The notes beneath the pieces were generated by a model. The model was not told the origin of the DNA. It was given only the letters and a program-made list of their open reading frames with translations, and did no database searches. DNA of 64,000 nt. Source: G963668655 sp963668655. GTDB taxonomy: Bacteria; Myxococcota_A; SURF-8. Positions 17,880 through 26,515 of the stretch are shown here, one piece after another. Where the stretch lies: the NCBI GenBank assembly GCA_963668655.2, contig CAXXPQ010000003.1:1033704-1097703 (forward strand). Direction: 5' to 3'. How positions within the stretch are numbered: the first letter of the stretch is position 1; each line of letters starts with the position of its first letter. The position numbers and the translations under genes were made by a program.

Positions 17880-18263
17880 ATGAGCGAGAAGAAAACCATT
17901 CTGATTGTGGAGGACGAAGCGGATCTGCTGACATTCTATTCCGCCTTGTTGACCGACCACGGCTACGAGCCGATCACGGCGGAAGACGGCCTGGCCTGCA
18001 TGGACATGGTTCGAAAGCACAAACCCGATCTCATCACGCTCGACATCACCATGCCTCGGCAGTCGGGTGTCAAGACCTACCGCCAGCTCAAGGACGACCC
18101 GGATTTTATGGACATTCCGGTCATCATCATCACGGCCGTGGGCGACAACATGAAGTCCTTCCTGGACGGTCGCCGTCAGGTGCCCGAGCCCGAAGGCTTC
18201 ATGCCAAAACCGATCGATAAGGGGAAATTGCTGGAGTTGATCGGAAAGCTGCTTTCGAACTGA
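17880..18263 (+). CDS. CheY-like single-domain response regulator
   Basis: 127 residues, a receiver domain only. Acidic pair in VEDEAD, phospho-acceptor Asp in LITLDITMP, Thr in IIITAVG, conserved Lys in FMPKPI. Start chosen at ATG 17880, five bases after AAGGAAGGAG; an in-frame GTG lies six bases upstream. An insert (SFLDGRRQVPEPEG) before the Lys motif is shared with the second CheY of this operon, suggesting a dedicated subfamily. It probably receives phosphate from the PAS kinase encoded upstream and acts by protein contact, since it has no output domain. Confidence 0.88.
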   Translation: MSEKKTILIVEDEADLLTFYSALLTDHGYEPITAEDGLACMDMVRKHKPDLITLDITMPRQSGVKTYRQLKDDPDFMDIPVIIITAVGDNMKSFLDGRRQVPEPEGFMPKPIDKGKLLELIGKLLSN

Positions 18264-18336
18264 ACCCCGGCCGGCAAGAGGAGGTCCGAGGATCGGAGCT
18301 TCCCTTTCCGGCAATGAAACGCCAAGGAGAACAATC

Positions 18337-19293
18337 ATGTCGATGCTTGTCTATTTGCTTGTTTACGCGGCGCTGCTGGTATTCGCAGCCGCCGTCATCA
18401 TCCGTTTCGTGTCTTACCTGAGAAACCCGATCCACGTCCGGTGGGAACTGTATCCGGTCGCCCATGAAGGCGCCAAGGCCGCCTACGGCGGAAGCTTCAT
18501 GGAGGAAGTGGAGTGGTGGAACAAGCCGCGGGAAGTCTCCAAGCTCACCAAAGCCAAAGCGATGGCCGCCGAGATCCTACTGCTCAAAGCGGTCTGGGAG
18601 CACAACCGCTCGCTGTGGTTTGTGAGCTTCCCGTTCCATTTTGGTCTTTACATGATCGCCGGATTTCTTGCCCTGATCGTGCTGGGCGCCATCACCGGAT
18701 TGTCCGGCGTTCCGTTTACCGGCGAAATCGGTCCTTTAGCGGCCTTCATCTCCGGGCTCACTGCCGTCTTGGGCCCGGTGGGCTTGGTGCTTTGCCTGGT
18801 GGGCGCCACCGGTCTGCTGCTGCGTCGGGTGATGGACGGCGACCTTCGCACGTATTCGGCCGTTTCTCATTATTTCAACCTCGTCTTCTTCATCGTGTGG
18901 CTGATCTTGGGGCTATTGCTCTGGTGGACGGCCGACCCGACCTTCGCGCAGCTTCGTGGTTTGGTGGCCAACCTGATTTCCTTCAACCCGGAGGCGATAC
19001 CGAGCGGCCTGTTGACGGCCTGGATCGCGGTCTCGGCGGTGCTGATGGCCTACATCCCGCTGACCCATATGTCCCATTTCTTCATGAAATACTTCCTGTA
19101 CCACGATATCCGTTGGGGTGACGAGCCCAATGTGAATTCTCCCGAAACGGATGCAAAGATCGCGACCGTTTTGAATTACCCCGTTACCTGGGCCGCTCCG
19201 CATGTGCTGAGCGAAGGTCGCAAGACCTGGGCGGAGGTGGCGACCTGGAACCCAGCCCGCCAAAGCGAGCTCGGCAGCGAAGAGGAGGCGTAA
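18337..19293 (+). CDS. NarI/DsrM/HmeC-like cytochrome b membrane subunit
   Basis: 318 residues with about five or six hydrophobic segments. His residues placed for haem b binding appear in FPFHFGLYM, VSHYFNLVFF and PLTHMSHFFMKYF, the pattern of the respiratory nitrate reductase gamma family and its DsrM/HmeC relatives. It lies one base before an HdrD-like iron-sulphur protein, forming the two-subunit module that exchanges electrons between menaquinone in the membrane and a cytoplasmic thiol/disulphide or other acceptor (known from DsrMK and HdrDE; direction here unknown). A ribosome site AAGGAG precedes the ATG. Transcribed from the sigma-54 promoter. Confidence 0.85.
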   Translation: MSMLVYLLVYAALLVFAAAVIIRFVSYLRNPIHVRWELYPVAHEGAKAAYGGSFMEEVEWWNKPREVSKLTKAKAMAAEILLLKAVWEHNRSLWFVSFPFHFGLYMIAGFLALIVLGAITGLSGVPFTGEIGPLAAFISGLTAVLGPVGLVLCLVGATGLLLRRVMDGDLRTYSAVSHYFNLVFFIVWLILGLLLWWTADPTFAQLRGLVANLISFNPEAIPSGLLTAWIAVSAVLMAYIPLTHMSHFFMKYFLYHDIRWGDEPNVNSPETDAKIATVLNYPVTWAAPHVLSEGRKTWAEVATWNPARQSELGSEEEA

Positions 19294-19294
19294 G

Positions 19295-20911
19295 ATGAAC
19301 AATCGGAAAAAGCTATCGATCAATGACGTCTCGCGTGGGGACGACCTGCTCTCAAGCGTGGAGATCGAGGATCTCATGCCCTTGCCCGACATGCCCGAGG
19401 AGCAGGAATGGAAGCCCATCGGCGAAAGCACGCTGGAAAACTACGCCTGCATTCTGGACAACACGGCCATTCTGCCGATCCCCAGGCCGAAGACAACGGA
19501 AGAAGAAGGTGAACTGGTACGCAAGTTCCTGACCGGTATGGAAAAACTGTTCCAAAAAGAAAACAACTGGACCTTCTACTCACAACTCGTCACCACGATG
19601 GACCACTGCGTCAAATGCAACACCTGCTCGGCCTCCTGTCACATCTACGAGGCCAGCGGCGAAAACGAAATGTACCGCCCGACATTCCGCACCGAGGTCT
19701 TCCGGCGGCTATATCGCAAGTACGTCAAAAAGGAAGCCCTGTCGGACTGGCGAAACGGCCCGATCGATCTGACCTGGCAGACCGTGGCTAGGCTGGGCGA
19801 GATGGCCTATCGCTGCAACCTCTGCCGCCGCTGCGCCCAAGCCTGCCCGATCGGCGCGGACAACGCCCTGGTGGCCCGGGAAATCCGCAAGATCTTCAGC
19901 CAAGAATTGAACATCACCGCCCCCGAATTGCACGAAAAGGGCAGCATGCTGCAACTGAAGACCGGTTCCAGCACCAACATGAACTCGCTGGTGGTCAAGG
20001 ACAATATGGAGTTCATCGACGAGGACATCAACGAACTGAGCGGATTCAACTACGAGACGCCCTGGGATGTGGAAGGCGCGGACATCCTTTTGATTCACAA
20101 CGCCGGCGAGATCCTCTCCTGGCCCGACAACGTTGGCGCCTTCGGCATCATCTTCGAGGCGGCCGGATTGTCCTGGACGCTAAGCTCGGATCTGGCAGCG
20201 TACGACAGCATCAACTACGGCGTGTTTTACGACGACGTGCAGTTCGCCCGCACCGCGCTTCTGCACGCTCACGCGGCCAAGAAACTCGGCGTCAAAAAGA
20301 TCGTACTGGGCGAGTGCGGCCACGCCCACAAGGCCTTGACCGTCATCGCCGACCGCGTGTTGCCCGAGGGCATGAAGATCCCGCGTGAAAGCTGTTTCCC
20401 GCTGCTGCGCGATATCGTGTTCAACAAGGACGGGAAGTACAACAACATTCAGTTCGATCCCTCGCGCAACGATTTCCCCGTCACGGTGCACGATCCCTGT
20501 AACCTCACCCGCTTGATGGGCATCATCAAGCCTCAGCGCGAGGTTCTCCATAAGCTCTGCCCCCAGTTCAGGGAAATGACGCCTCACGGTGCGAACAATT
20601 ACTGCTGCGGCGGCGGCAGCGGCTTCGCCATCATGGGACGCAACAACATCCCCGACTGGCGCATGAAGGTCTCGGGCCGCAAGAAAATTGAGCAGATTCT
20701 CAACGCCTTCAGTGATTGCAGGGGGCCTGAGACGCCCAAATACGTTTGTGCTCCCTGCTCCAATTGCAAAGGCCAGATCCGCGACATGATCGAGCATCAT
20801 AACCTGCTCGAGCGGGAAAACATGATTTACGCGGGGCTGGTGGAATTGATCGTCAACGCCATGGTGGACGTAAATCCGGGCTTCATCAAGTGGGAAGACG
20901 ACATGATGTAG
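19295..20911 (+). CDS. HdrD/DsrK-like iron-sulphur subunit
   Basis: 538 residues, cytoplasmic, partner of the preceding membrane cytochrome. Two 4Fe-4S ferredoxin motifs: CVKCNTCSASC (about 105-115) and CNLCRRCAQACP (about 174-185). The C-terminal half has the CCG-domain cysteines: GECGH, DPCNLT, YCCGGGSG (about 436) and CAPCSNC (about 486), known in HdrB/HdrD to hold a noncubane 4Fe-4S centre for disulphide chemistry. This architecture equals DsrK/HmeD. No dsrJOP partners follow, so the complex is the minimal two-subunit form. The substrate is unknown. Expression under sigma-54 with two CheY genes in the same operon suggests tight signal control, which is unusual for this enzyme type. Confidence 0.85.
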   Translation: MNNRKKLSINDVSRGDDLLSSVEIEDLMPLPDMPEEQEWKPIGESTLENYACILDNTAILPIPRPKTTEEEGELVRKFLTGMEKLFQKENNWTFYSQLVTTMDHCVKCNTCSASCHIYEASGENEMYRPTFRTEVFRRLYRKYVKKEALSDWRNGPIDLTWQTVARLGEMAYRCNLCRRCAQACPIGADNALVAREIRKIFSQELNITAPELHEKGSMLQLKTGSSTNMNSLVVKDNMEFIDEDINELSGFNYETPWDVEGADILLIHNAGEILSWPDNVGAFGIIFEAAGLSWTLSSDLAAYDSINYGVFYDDVQFARTALLHAHAAKKLGVKKIVLGECGHAHKALTVIADRVLPEGMKIPRESCFPLLRDIVFNKDGKYNNIQFDPSRNDFPVTVHDPCNLTRLMGIIKPQREVLHKLCPQFREMTPHGANNYCCGGGSGFAIMGRNNIPDWRMKVSGRKKIEQILNAFSDCRGPETPKYVCAPCSNCKGQIRDMIEHHNLLERENMIYAGLVELIVNAMVDVNPGFIKWEDDMM

Positions 20912-20973
20912 CCCTTAATCGCGGATGGAGGCAAGTCGATGCAGCTTGCCTTCGTCGCCGAAAGGAGACAACC

Positions 20974-21492
20974 ATGCAAAAGCCAGAAGACAAGACGATC
21001 CTGGTGGTCGAGGACGAACCGGACGTTCGTTTGCTCATGGTGACCGCACTCAAGGACGCCGGATTCAAAGTCATGGAGGCTGGTAACGGTCACGAAGCCT
21101 ACAACCAGGTCAAGCGGCAGATACCCGACTTCATCACGCTGGATCTCGTCATGCCTCGTCAAGGAGGAGCGCTTTTTTATCACAAGTTGCGTAAGAATTC
21201 CCGCTGGCAGTCGATTCCGGTGTTCATCGTTTCGGCCCACGCACACGATGAGATGGGCGAGTCGGATTTCAAGGACTTGATGCGCGGCGCTGAACCCCCG
21301 CCGCCCGAGGGATTCCTCGAAAAACCCATTTATACGCAGGAGATGATCCGCCGCATCGGCGAGATCCTGGAAGTGGATGTCAGCGAGGCGATCGGCGATG
21401 AGCCTGACGATGAGCGCAGCAAGTTGATCGCGCGCCTGAAACGAGTGGACCTCTCCGTGCTAGATAAAGTTCGTCAAGTCCTGGATGATTGA
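20974..21492 (+). CDS. CheY-like response regulator with C-terminal extension
   Basis: 172 residues. Start at ATG 20974, seven bases after AAAGGAG. Receiver motifs: VEDEPD, LDLVMP (phospho-Asp), FIVSAHAH and FLEKPI (Lys). As in the CheY at the operon start, an insert (about 12 residues, ending EPPPPEG) precedes the Lys motif. About 45 extra C-terminal residues (DEPDDERSKLIARLKRV...) are acidic then helical and may be a docking tail. It is the last gene of the operon, 62 bases after the HdrD-like gene. Probably the second target of the PAS kinase; no DNA-binding domain. Confidence 0.85.
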   Translation: MQKPEDKTILVVEDEPDVRLLMVTALKDAGFKVMEAGNGHEAYNQVKRQIPDFITLDLVMPRQGGALFYHKLRKNSRWQSIPVFIVSAHAHDEMGESDFKDLMRGAEPPPPEGFLEKPIYTQEMIRRIGEILEVDVSEAIGDEPDDERSKLIARLKRVDLSVLDKVRQVLDD

Positions 21493-21758
21493 ACGCAATA
21501 GACGGCCTGGGTCACCGACGCTTGCCGGCGAGCCCGGCCCGTCGTGCGTGCGTTCGCATCGGCGGGCGAAACTCACAGTAATCCGTCGTATCGGCTGAGG
21601 TCGTGGATCGAAGGAGGCGGGGAGTTGCTGGAGGTTCGATGGGACGACATATGTCCCGCCATATCCTGTTTCCTGCCGTCTCTTTCCACCATTTGGAGGC
21701 ACGTTACAGCACGTATACAGCACGGAAATGCAAAATGACGGATACTTCAGTCTAGTTA
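21493..21758. other. Intergenic, no gene seen
   Basis: Between the CheY stop and the left repeat of the next IS. Short frames on both strands lack ribosome sites and family motifs. GC-rich pairing segments just after the stop (21520-21545) may act in termination, but there is no T run. Confidence 0.5.
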
Positions 21759-23239
21759 GTCGGCCCTGAAAAAGTCGGTTCAAATTGCCCCTATACACAC
21801 CTTAGGGCGCGCACGTTATAGCAGCCAGAGAGGAAATTGGGCTGTCGGCCGAAAATACCCGGAAACAGCGCCTGCCAAAATCGAGACAAAAGAAGCTATA
21901 ACAGCTTCCGGAAGTTATATCCACACGCAGCCAAGGTCACATTGATTTCGTCGCCTTCATCACCCAGCAGATAGTTTCGAGCCATACGGTTATCGTTCTT
22001 CATGAGCCCGATCACCGGCTCCACCGCCGACCGGCGGCGTTGCCACTTCCGCTCGGATCGAGTCTGCTTGCGCTTGCCGCGACCTTTACCCGGCAGATGG
22101 ACTTTCATATCTCCGGCCGCGATAGCCTTTGTCGACATGGACGTGCTTCGCACGAAGACCCGTGATGACTTCCATGACATCCAAGGCTTCGGCAAGCGTA
22201 TGCCCGTCGAAAGGATTGCCATGATGCGCCTTCACTCCAATAATCCAGTTGCTTTTAGACGTATACACAACATTGATCTTGCAGCCGAACTCGTAACGCT
22301 TGTGCGCCTTGCCCTTGGAGATGCATTCCACTTCCGGTGCGTGCAGGCTGTAGATCTTGTTCTTCGAGTTACGCTTCTGGATGAGCAGTCGGTGGGCCAG
22401 AGCCAGATCTTGTTTCAGGGCTTCATCCGGCTTGGAGCATTTGCGTTCGATATCACGAACGACGCGACCCAGGTATGTTTTCAGTCTCCTCAATTGCTTG
22501 TTGGCCCGCTTGTGCTGTTTGGCGTGACGATAATGTCCCTGCATGATCAGCGCCTTCTTCGAAACGCATTTGTAACTCTGGCGAAGTGTGATATCGCAGC
22601 GCCTGGCGTGTGCGGTCAGACGCATCAGCATCTTGAAATAAAGCCCGGCATCGGTCGGAAAGGCGATCGCCTTCTCCTGTACGGTCGTGTCTACATTGAC
22701 GTGCGCCATCTCATGCTTCGAAAGCTTGCCTCGATTCTTCGCCACGTCAAGCAGCCGGGACAGCAGAGTCGTCATGCGCTCCGGACCGATGCGTTGCGCC
22801 ATCTCGGCAACAAGGATGAATCGCAGGGAAAGGTATGCTGGAAGTACTCGCACCCGCAGAAGTACTGCCAGTATGGGTTTTCAAGCCAACGTTCGACCAC
22901 CGATTCGTCCGACTCGTTGAAGGCGTGTTTGAGATAGTGGATGCCGACCGTCAGGCGCAGCTCCTTGCCGGGCCGCCCATCGTCTCGCTGTAAAGGCCAC
23001 ACAAATCCGCTTCGAATGCCGACCAGTCAATCTCATGGGACAGCTTGCATAACGAATGTTTCATATCCAGAATGTTTTCCAGTATCGAGCGGAACAGATC
23101 TCCTGGCTTCTGCTTCTTTTTGAGCAATATGTTTTGCAACCTTTTTGGGGGTGAAATACGGTTTCTTGCAAATTCTACACCCCTTAGACGCAGATTTTCA
23201 TCACTGCATTCAATAGATTGTGAGATTTTCAGGGCCGAC
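21759..23239 (-). mobile_element. IS5/IS1182-type element with perfect 14-bp ends
   Basis: GTCGGCCCTGAAAA (21759-21772) and its exact complement (23226-23239) delimit 1481 bp. Inside is one transposase on the minus strand broken by several frame changes. Just right of it (about 23250-23300) an AT-rich CATATCCTTTCAATGTAATA stretch resembles the 5' ends of the 867-bp IS elements elsewhere in the window and may be debris of another insertion. Confidence 0.75.
21896..23139 (-). pseudogene. IS5/IS1182-type transposase, three frame changes
   Basis: Read along the minus strand the protein is IDWSAFEADLCGLYSETMG (frame 1, to about 22980), GRPGKELRLTVGIHYLKHAFNE... (frame 2, to about 22800), RIGPERMTTLL...HVDKGYRGRRYE (frame 3, to about 22095) and VHLPGKGRGKRKQTRSE...VEPVIGLMKND (back in frame 2). 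Each piece matches a consecutive part of the IS5-type transposase, including YWQYFCG, VDTTVQEKAIAFPTD, VDKGYRG and EPVIGLMK. Three frame changes in one gene point to decay rather than programmed shifting. The terminal repeats are still perfect, so it might be mobilised in trans by another copy. Confidence 0.75.
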
Positions 23240-23419
23240 GATGTAGCGTTTTCCCATATGCATATCCTTTCAATGTAATATATTAGATGGATATATTATA
23301 TCTTAAGATACTCTGAGTTTCAATCCGAATGAAGCGCTAGAAGCCATCTCAAAAATACCCATCGAGTAAATTCCATTCCGTGTGCCGTGAGGCTTTTTCT
23401 CGACGGCTGTTAACGAAAG

Positions 23420-23445
23420 AAAGGGAGGTCCGAAGACCTCCCTTT
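23420..23445 (-). terminator. Intrinsic terminator of the DGD lipoprotein
   Basis: AAAGGGAGGTC (23420-23430), loop CGAA, GACCTCCCTTT (23435-23445): a perfect 11-bp stem about 25 bases after the stop codon of the minus-strand lipoprotein gene, followed on that strand by a T-rich stretch. Confidence 0.85.
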
Positions 23446-23468
23446 CCGTAAATCCGTAGTGATTCGGA

Positions 23469-24644
23469 TTATTTCGCCAGGTCCAGGCAGAAGCCGCCCA
23501 TCAGGGAGCCGTCCGCCGAGCTGTTCATGCCAAGGCACAGGGCGTTGGCGCCGCACTCGGTGGCCGCCGCCGTGTTGGCCGTGCACATGCCCCAGCAATA
23601 GGAGCCGATGTTCAGAGCCATGCAGAAGTTGTTGGCGTCGCCGCCGCAGCCGGTCTGGCCACCGGTGCAGGTCGCATCTTCGCCGCTCGGGCTCATGTCC
23701 GTGCAGAGACCCAGGGTCTGACCGACGATGGGGCCCCAATCGGTGCAGCCGATCTCAGCGCCGTTGCCGTCATAGGTTCCGCAGGTATCGATGGTGCAGT
23801 TCTTGACGCAGGTGGTGTTCAGTTCCGGGGGATTTCCGCCGTCCGTGAAGCCCATGCACTGATCCTTGCCCATGTTGGTGCAGTCTTCGTCACTGGCGCA
23901 TTCGCCGCAGAACCAGCCTTCTTCGAAAGCCACGCAGTTCGGACCGTTGGCATGGCCGACGCAGTCGCTGTCGTACTTGCAGTTGCCCTCGGGATACGGG
24001 CTGCACATGCAGACGTCGCGCTGTTCGTCTTCGTAGTAATCGCAGATGCCAAAGTAAGAGGTCGTATCCTCGGCGCAGACATCGTCACAGTTCACGGCCG
24101 CCAGCTGGTTGTCCTCGCCGCAACCGCAGATGGTGGCGTCGCTCAGGCAGGTGGTCACGTAGGTTTCGGGATCGCAGGCACCAGCGCAGGCGGGCGTATC
24201 GTCGCCGTCCGTCGCGTCGTCATCATCACCGTCCACATCGCCGTCCACGTCGCCGTCCACGTCGCCGTCCGGAGGAGCCACGCAGATGCACCAGTTCATC
24301 ATCTGGCCGTTGTAATCCGTCATTCCGCAACCGTTGGCTTCCGTCTTGCCGCTGGTCGTGTTGGCGGCGCAGACCGTCGCACAGAGATACTCGGTCCAGG
24401 TGCCGTTGTCGCAATAGCAGACCTTGGTGGAATCCACGCACTCGGGGGCGTCGCTGGCCGTGTCGCAGGCACCGGAGCAGCCTTCGGACGAGTCGCCGTC
24501 GGGGGTGTTGTCGTCGCCGTCGGGCGTGGTGTCGCCGTCGGTGTCGCCATCGGAATCGTCATCATCGCTTCCGGACAGGCATCCGGCGGCCATGGTCATG
24601 GCCAGCAGGAAGGCCAGAAGCAGAAACAGGGCTTTTTTCGTCAT
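23469..24644 (-). CDS. Cys-rich lipoprotein with DGD linkers
   Basis: 391 residues from ATG 24644, nine bases after AAGGAG; an in-frame ATG at 24668 lies upstream of that site. The signal sequence LLAFLLAMTMAAGC ends in a lipobox, so the protein is lipid-anchored. A linker rich in Asp-Gly-Asp (SDDDDSDGDTDGDTTPDGDD) follows, then a Cys-rich domain (CSGACDTASDAPEC...), a second DGDVDGD linker, a second homologous Cys-rich domain (CAGACDPETYVTTC...) and C-x5-C modules of the CKYDSDC / CASDEDC type. Such acidic linkers may bind calcium; this is inference. It has its own promoter and terminator and is divergent from another DGD lipoprotein, so the two probably belong to the same surface system. 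Function unknown. Confidence 0.85.
   Translation of the reverse strand: MTKKALFLLLAFLLAMTMAAGCLSGSDDDDSDGDTDGDTTPDGDDNTPDGDSSEGCSGACDTASDAPECVDSTKVCYCDNGTWTEYLCATVCAANTTSGKTEANGCGMTDYNGQMMNWCICVAPPDGDVDGDVDGDVDGDDDDATDGDDTPACAGACDPETYVTTCLSDATICGCGEDNQLAAVNCDDVCAEDTTSYFGICDYYEDEQRDVCMCSPYPEGNCKYDSDCVGHANGPNCVAFEEGWFCGECASDEDCTNMGKDQCMGFTDGGNPPELNTTCVKNCTIDTCGTYDGNGAEIGCTDWGPIVGQTLGLCTDMSPSGEDATCTGGQTGCGGDANNFCMALNIGSYCWGMCTANTAAATECGANALCLGMNSSADGSLMGGFCLDLAK
24229..24271 (-). repeat. 12-bp tandem repeat encoding GDVD
   Basis: About three and a half copies of a GTCCACGTCGCC unit (first copy CA for CG) encode the repeated Gly-Asp-Val-Asp linker of the lipoprotein. Such a tract can change length by slippage without breaking the frame. 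Confidence 0.75.
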
Positions 24645-24777
24645 TGCAATAAACTCCTTCTTTTTCATGCTACTACGTTATTAAACTCTTTACCTATCCA
24701 GTACCGTACCTCTACAGTTTTTGGCCCGTGGTTTGTTAAGGCAGGTGGCTCCCAAACAGCACCCAATTCATCGGCTA

Positions 24778-24806
24778 ATGTTAAAGTCGGGTTTCAAAAT
24801 TGTCAA
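24778..24806 (-). promoter_or_regulatory. Promoter of the minus-strand DGD lipoprotein
   Basis: On the minus strand TTGACA (24806-24801), a 17-base spacer and TAACAT (24783-24778). Leader of about 125 bases to the ATG at 24644. Confidence 0.7.
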
Positions 24807-24868
24807 GGAAAATGATACGCTGCGTAAAAACGAGCGCCGCATCCGTTCTCCGCAATGATTGAAAAACT

Positions 24869-24897
24869 TTGACATCCGGAGAGACGGCCTGTAATTT
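24869..24897 (+). promoter_or_regulatory. Promoter of the plus-strand DGD lipoprotein
   Basis: TTGACA (24869-24874), 17 bases, TAATTT (24892-24897); the gene starts at 24968. It is back to back with the promoter of the divergent lipoprotein, about 60 bases apart, so a shared regulator is possible. Confidence 0.7.
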
Positions 24898-24967
24898 CCG
24901 GAAGGCTTCTTAACATCGCTTGAACGGTTTGTAAAGGGTTTTTCTTGTATTCAGGGAGGTTTTTGAA

Positions 24968-26128
24968 ATGAAAAAGCTCTCATGTTGGATCTTCCTCCTG
25001 TTCTTCTTCATACTTCTGCTCGCCGCTTGCGGATCCGATTCATCCGATGACACGCCGGATGGCGATACGCCGGACGGCGATTCCACTCCCGACGGCGACG
25101 ACGACACCGCCGACGGAGACACGTCCACGGACGGGGATGCGCCAGCGGACGGCGACGACGTTCCGGATGGAGACGACACGGACGGGGACAGCCCATGCCG
25201 CGGCAACGACGAACCGCCCTACTGCCCGTCCAACGACTGTTACGTGGAGGGAGATCCGGGCATCCTGTTCGAGGTCACCCTGGGCGGTATGCTGATGATG
25301 AGCCAGCCCATCGAACTGGCCATGGGCTATTTTCACCCGGCGGGACGGGAAGCCTTCGATCCGGAGTCGAAGGATGTCATTCCTCTGGACACCTGCCGCC
25401 TGGACGTCGCGCCGGAAGACAGGGAGCCCCAGTGCCAAAGCAACGCCGACTGCGCGCCGGAACAAACCTGCCAGCCCGAAAAGGACGGCGATGGCAACGT
25501 CATCGCCAACTCGGAACGTTGCGTCACGGAAGTCGAACTGATGGACGTGGGACCGTTCACCATCACGGGATTCAAGGGCGGTTCGAAGACCTTCATGTAC
25601 AATTCCGGCCAGAGCGGCGCGTACACGGAAAACGGCCAGGGCGACGGCAGCTATCAGGATTCGGTCATCAACTTCGGAGGCGCCTACGAAATCAGCGGTA
25701 ACGGATCGGCCGAGCACGGACTGGGGACGCTCAGCGGAACGCTCCAGGCTCCGGCGCAGATCCAACTGACCAGCCCGGTTCCGGTCATGGACCCGACGTT
25801 CGGCATGGAATTTCTGCCGATCGATCAGCATGTCGATCTGGACCTGGCCTGGATCGGCTCCGGCGATGCGTCCAATTCCTTCACCATCAACATCTCCGCT
25901 TCCGCCCTGGACGGCGGCAGCGGCGGTTCCTTCACCTGCCGGGTGGCCGACGACGGCACGTTCACCGTTCCGGTGGACATGTTCACGGCCATCGGATTGT
26001 CCGTCAACACGATGACGACCTTCATGATCGAGCAATCCGTGAACGCGCCCATCTGCGGAGAGGGCCTGTCCTACAGCCGGTTCACCTTCCAGCAGACCCT
26101 GATGTATTTCGTCCAGGCATCGGAATAG
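24968..26128 (+). CDS. DGD-linker lipoprotein
   Basis: 386 residues. The signal sequence FFFILLLAACG ends in a lipobox (LAAC); GGAGG precedes the ATG. Residues about 25-75 are an acidic linker made of DGD units (DTPDGDTPDGDSTPDGDDD). A CRGND..CPSNDC segment and a CQSNADCAPEQTC module follow, then about 200 residues of predicted beta structure without a family I recognise (GPFTITGFKGG, FGMEFLPIDQHVDLDLAW). It is most likely an outer-membrane-anchored binding or structural protein. A small membrane protein starts six bases downstream and is probably co-transcribed. Divergent to a second DGD lipoprotein. Confidence 0.82.
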   Translation: MKKLSCWIFLLFFFILLLAACGSDSSDDTPDGDTPDGDSTPDGDDDTADGDTSTDGDAPADGDDVPDGDDTDGDSPCRGNDEPPYCPSNDCYVEGDPGILFEVTLGGMLMMSQPIELAMGYFHPAGREAFDPESKDVIPLDTCRLDVAPEDREPQCQSNADCAPEQTCQPEKDGDGNVIANSERCVTEVELMDVGPFTITGFKGGSKTFMYNSGQSGAYTENGQGDGSYQDSVINFGGAYEISGNGSAEHGLGTLSGTLQAPAQIQLTSPVPVMDPTFGMEFLPIDQHVDLDLAWIGSGDASNSFTINISASALDGGSGGSFTCRVADDGTFTVPVDMFTAIGLSVNTMTTFMIEQSVNAPICGEGLSYSRFTFQQTLMYFVQASE

Positions 26129-26134
26129 CTCGGC

Positions 26135-26302
26135 ATGTCGGAAAGATTCAAGGCGAAACGCCTGCCCATCCGCTGGATTTTCCTGGTGATCTTCGCCCTG
26201 GCGTTCTGGCTGCGCTTCGAGTTCTGCGAGCATCCCATCGCCAATCCGAAGCAACCCCGGGAAAAGGCGGCGGAAACCCTTCCGGAAAAAACGACGCCGT
26301 AA
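26135..26302 (+). CDS. Small single-pass membrane protein
   Basis: 55 residues. The ATG at 26135 is six bases after the lipoprotein stop; the gene is too short for most callers. A basic N-terminus (MSERFKAKRLP) is followed by one hydrophobic helix (IRWIFLVIFALAFWLRF) and a Pro/Lys/Glu-rich tail. Topology is probably N-in. I recognise no family. Codon use matches the preceding gene, and the reading frame ends well before the his promoter. It may assist anchoring or export of the lipoprotein, which is speculation. Confidence 0.6.
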   Translation: MSERFKAKRLPIRWIFLVIFALAFWLRFEFCEHPIANPKQPREKAAETLPEKTTP

Positions 26303-26480
26303 CGGAGCGAAATTTGGCGACCTCTGAAAATGGCTATTCGTCGCGAGAACGAAAGATTTTCGGATTCGGGCGTTTTACACAACCGCAGACATATCAAGAA
26401 GATACGTCGAGGATTGGGAAAAACGATCCGGATCGAAAAGATTCGTTCGCAGCGGAATATGGATTTTTAGAGGTTGCCAT

Positions 26481-26509
26481 TTGACAAAACCCGACCGCTG
26501 GAGTAAAGT
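26481..26509 (+). promoter_or_regulatory. Promoter of the histidine operon
   Basis: TTGACA (26481-26486), 17 bases, TAAAGT (26504-26509). Transcription should start near 26515-26517, which is the first base of the leader-peptide ATG; the leader mRNA may thus be leaderless. Confidence 0.7.
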
Positions 26510-26515
26510 GACGCC

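Noticed and set aside
22002..22937. A 311-codon plus-strand frame inside the IS at 21759
   Set aside because: It is the complement of a transposase whose pieces match well on the minus strand; the plus frame has no motifs or ribosome site.
24205..24275. Short regular repeats that could be taken for a CRISPR-like array
   Set aside because: The 12-bp period is in frame with the lipoprotein and encodes GDVD; there are no spacers and no cas genes in the window.
26303..26480. Possible riboswitch before the his operon
   Set aside because: The region upstream of the promoter is not transcribed with hisG, and no known ligand-binding motif is visible; the leader peptide explains the regulation.
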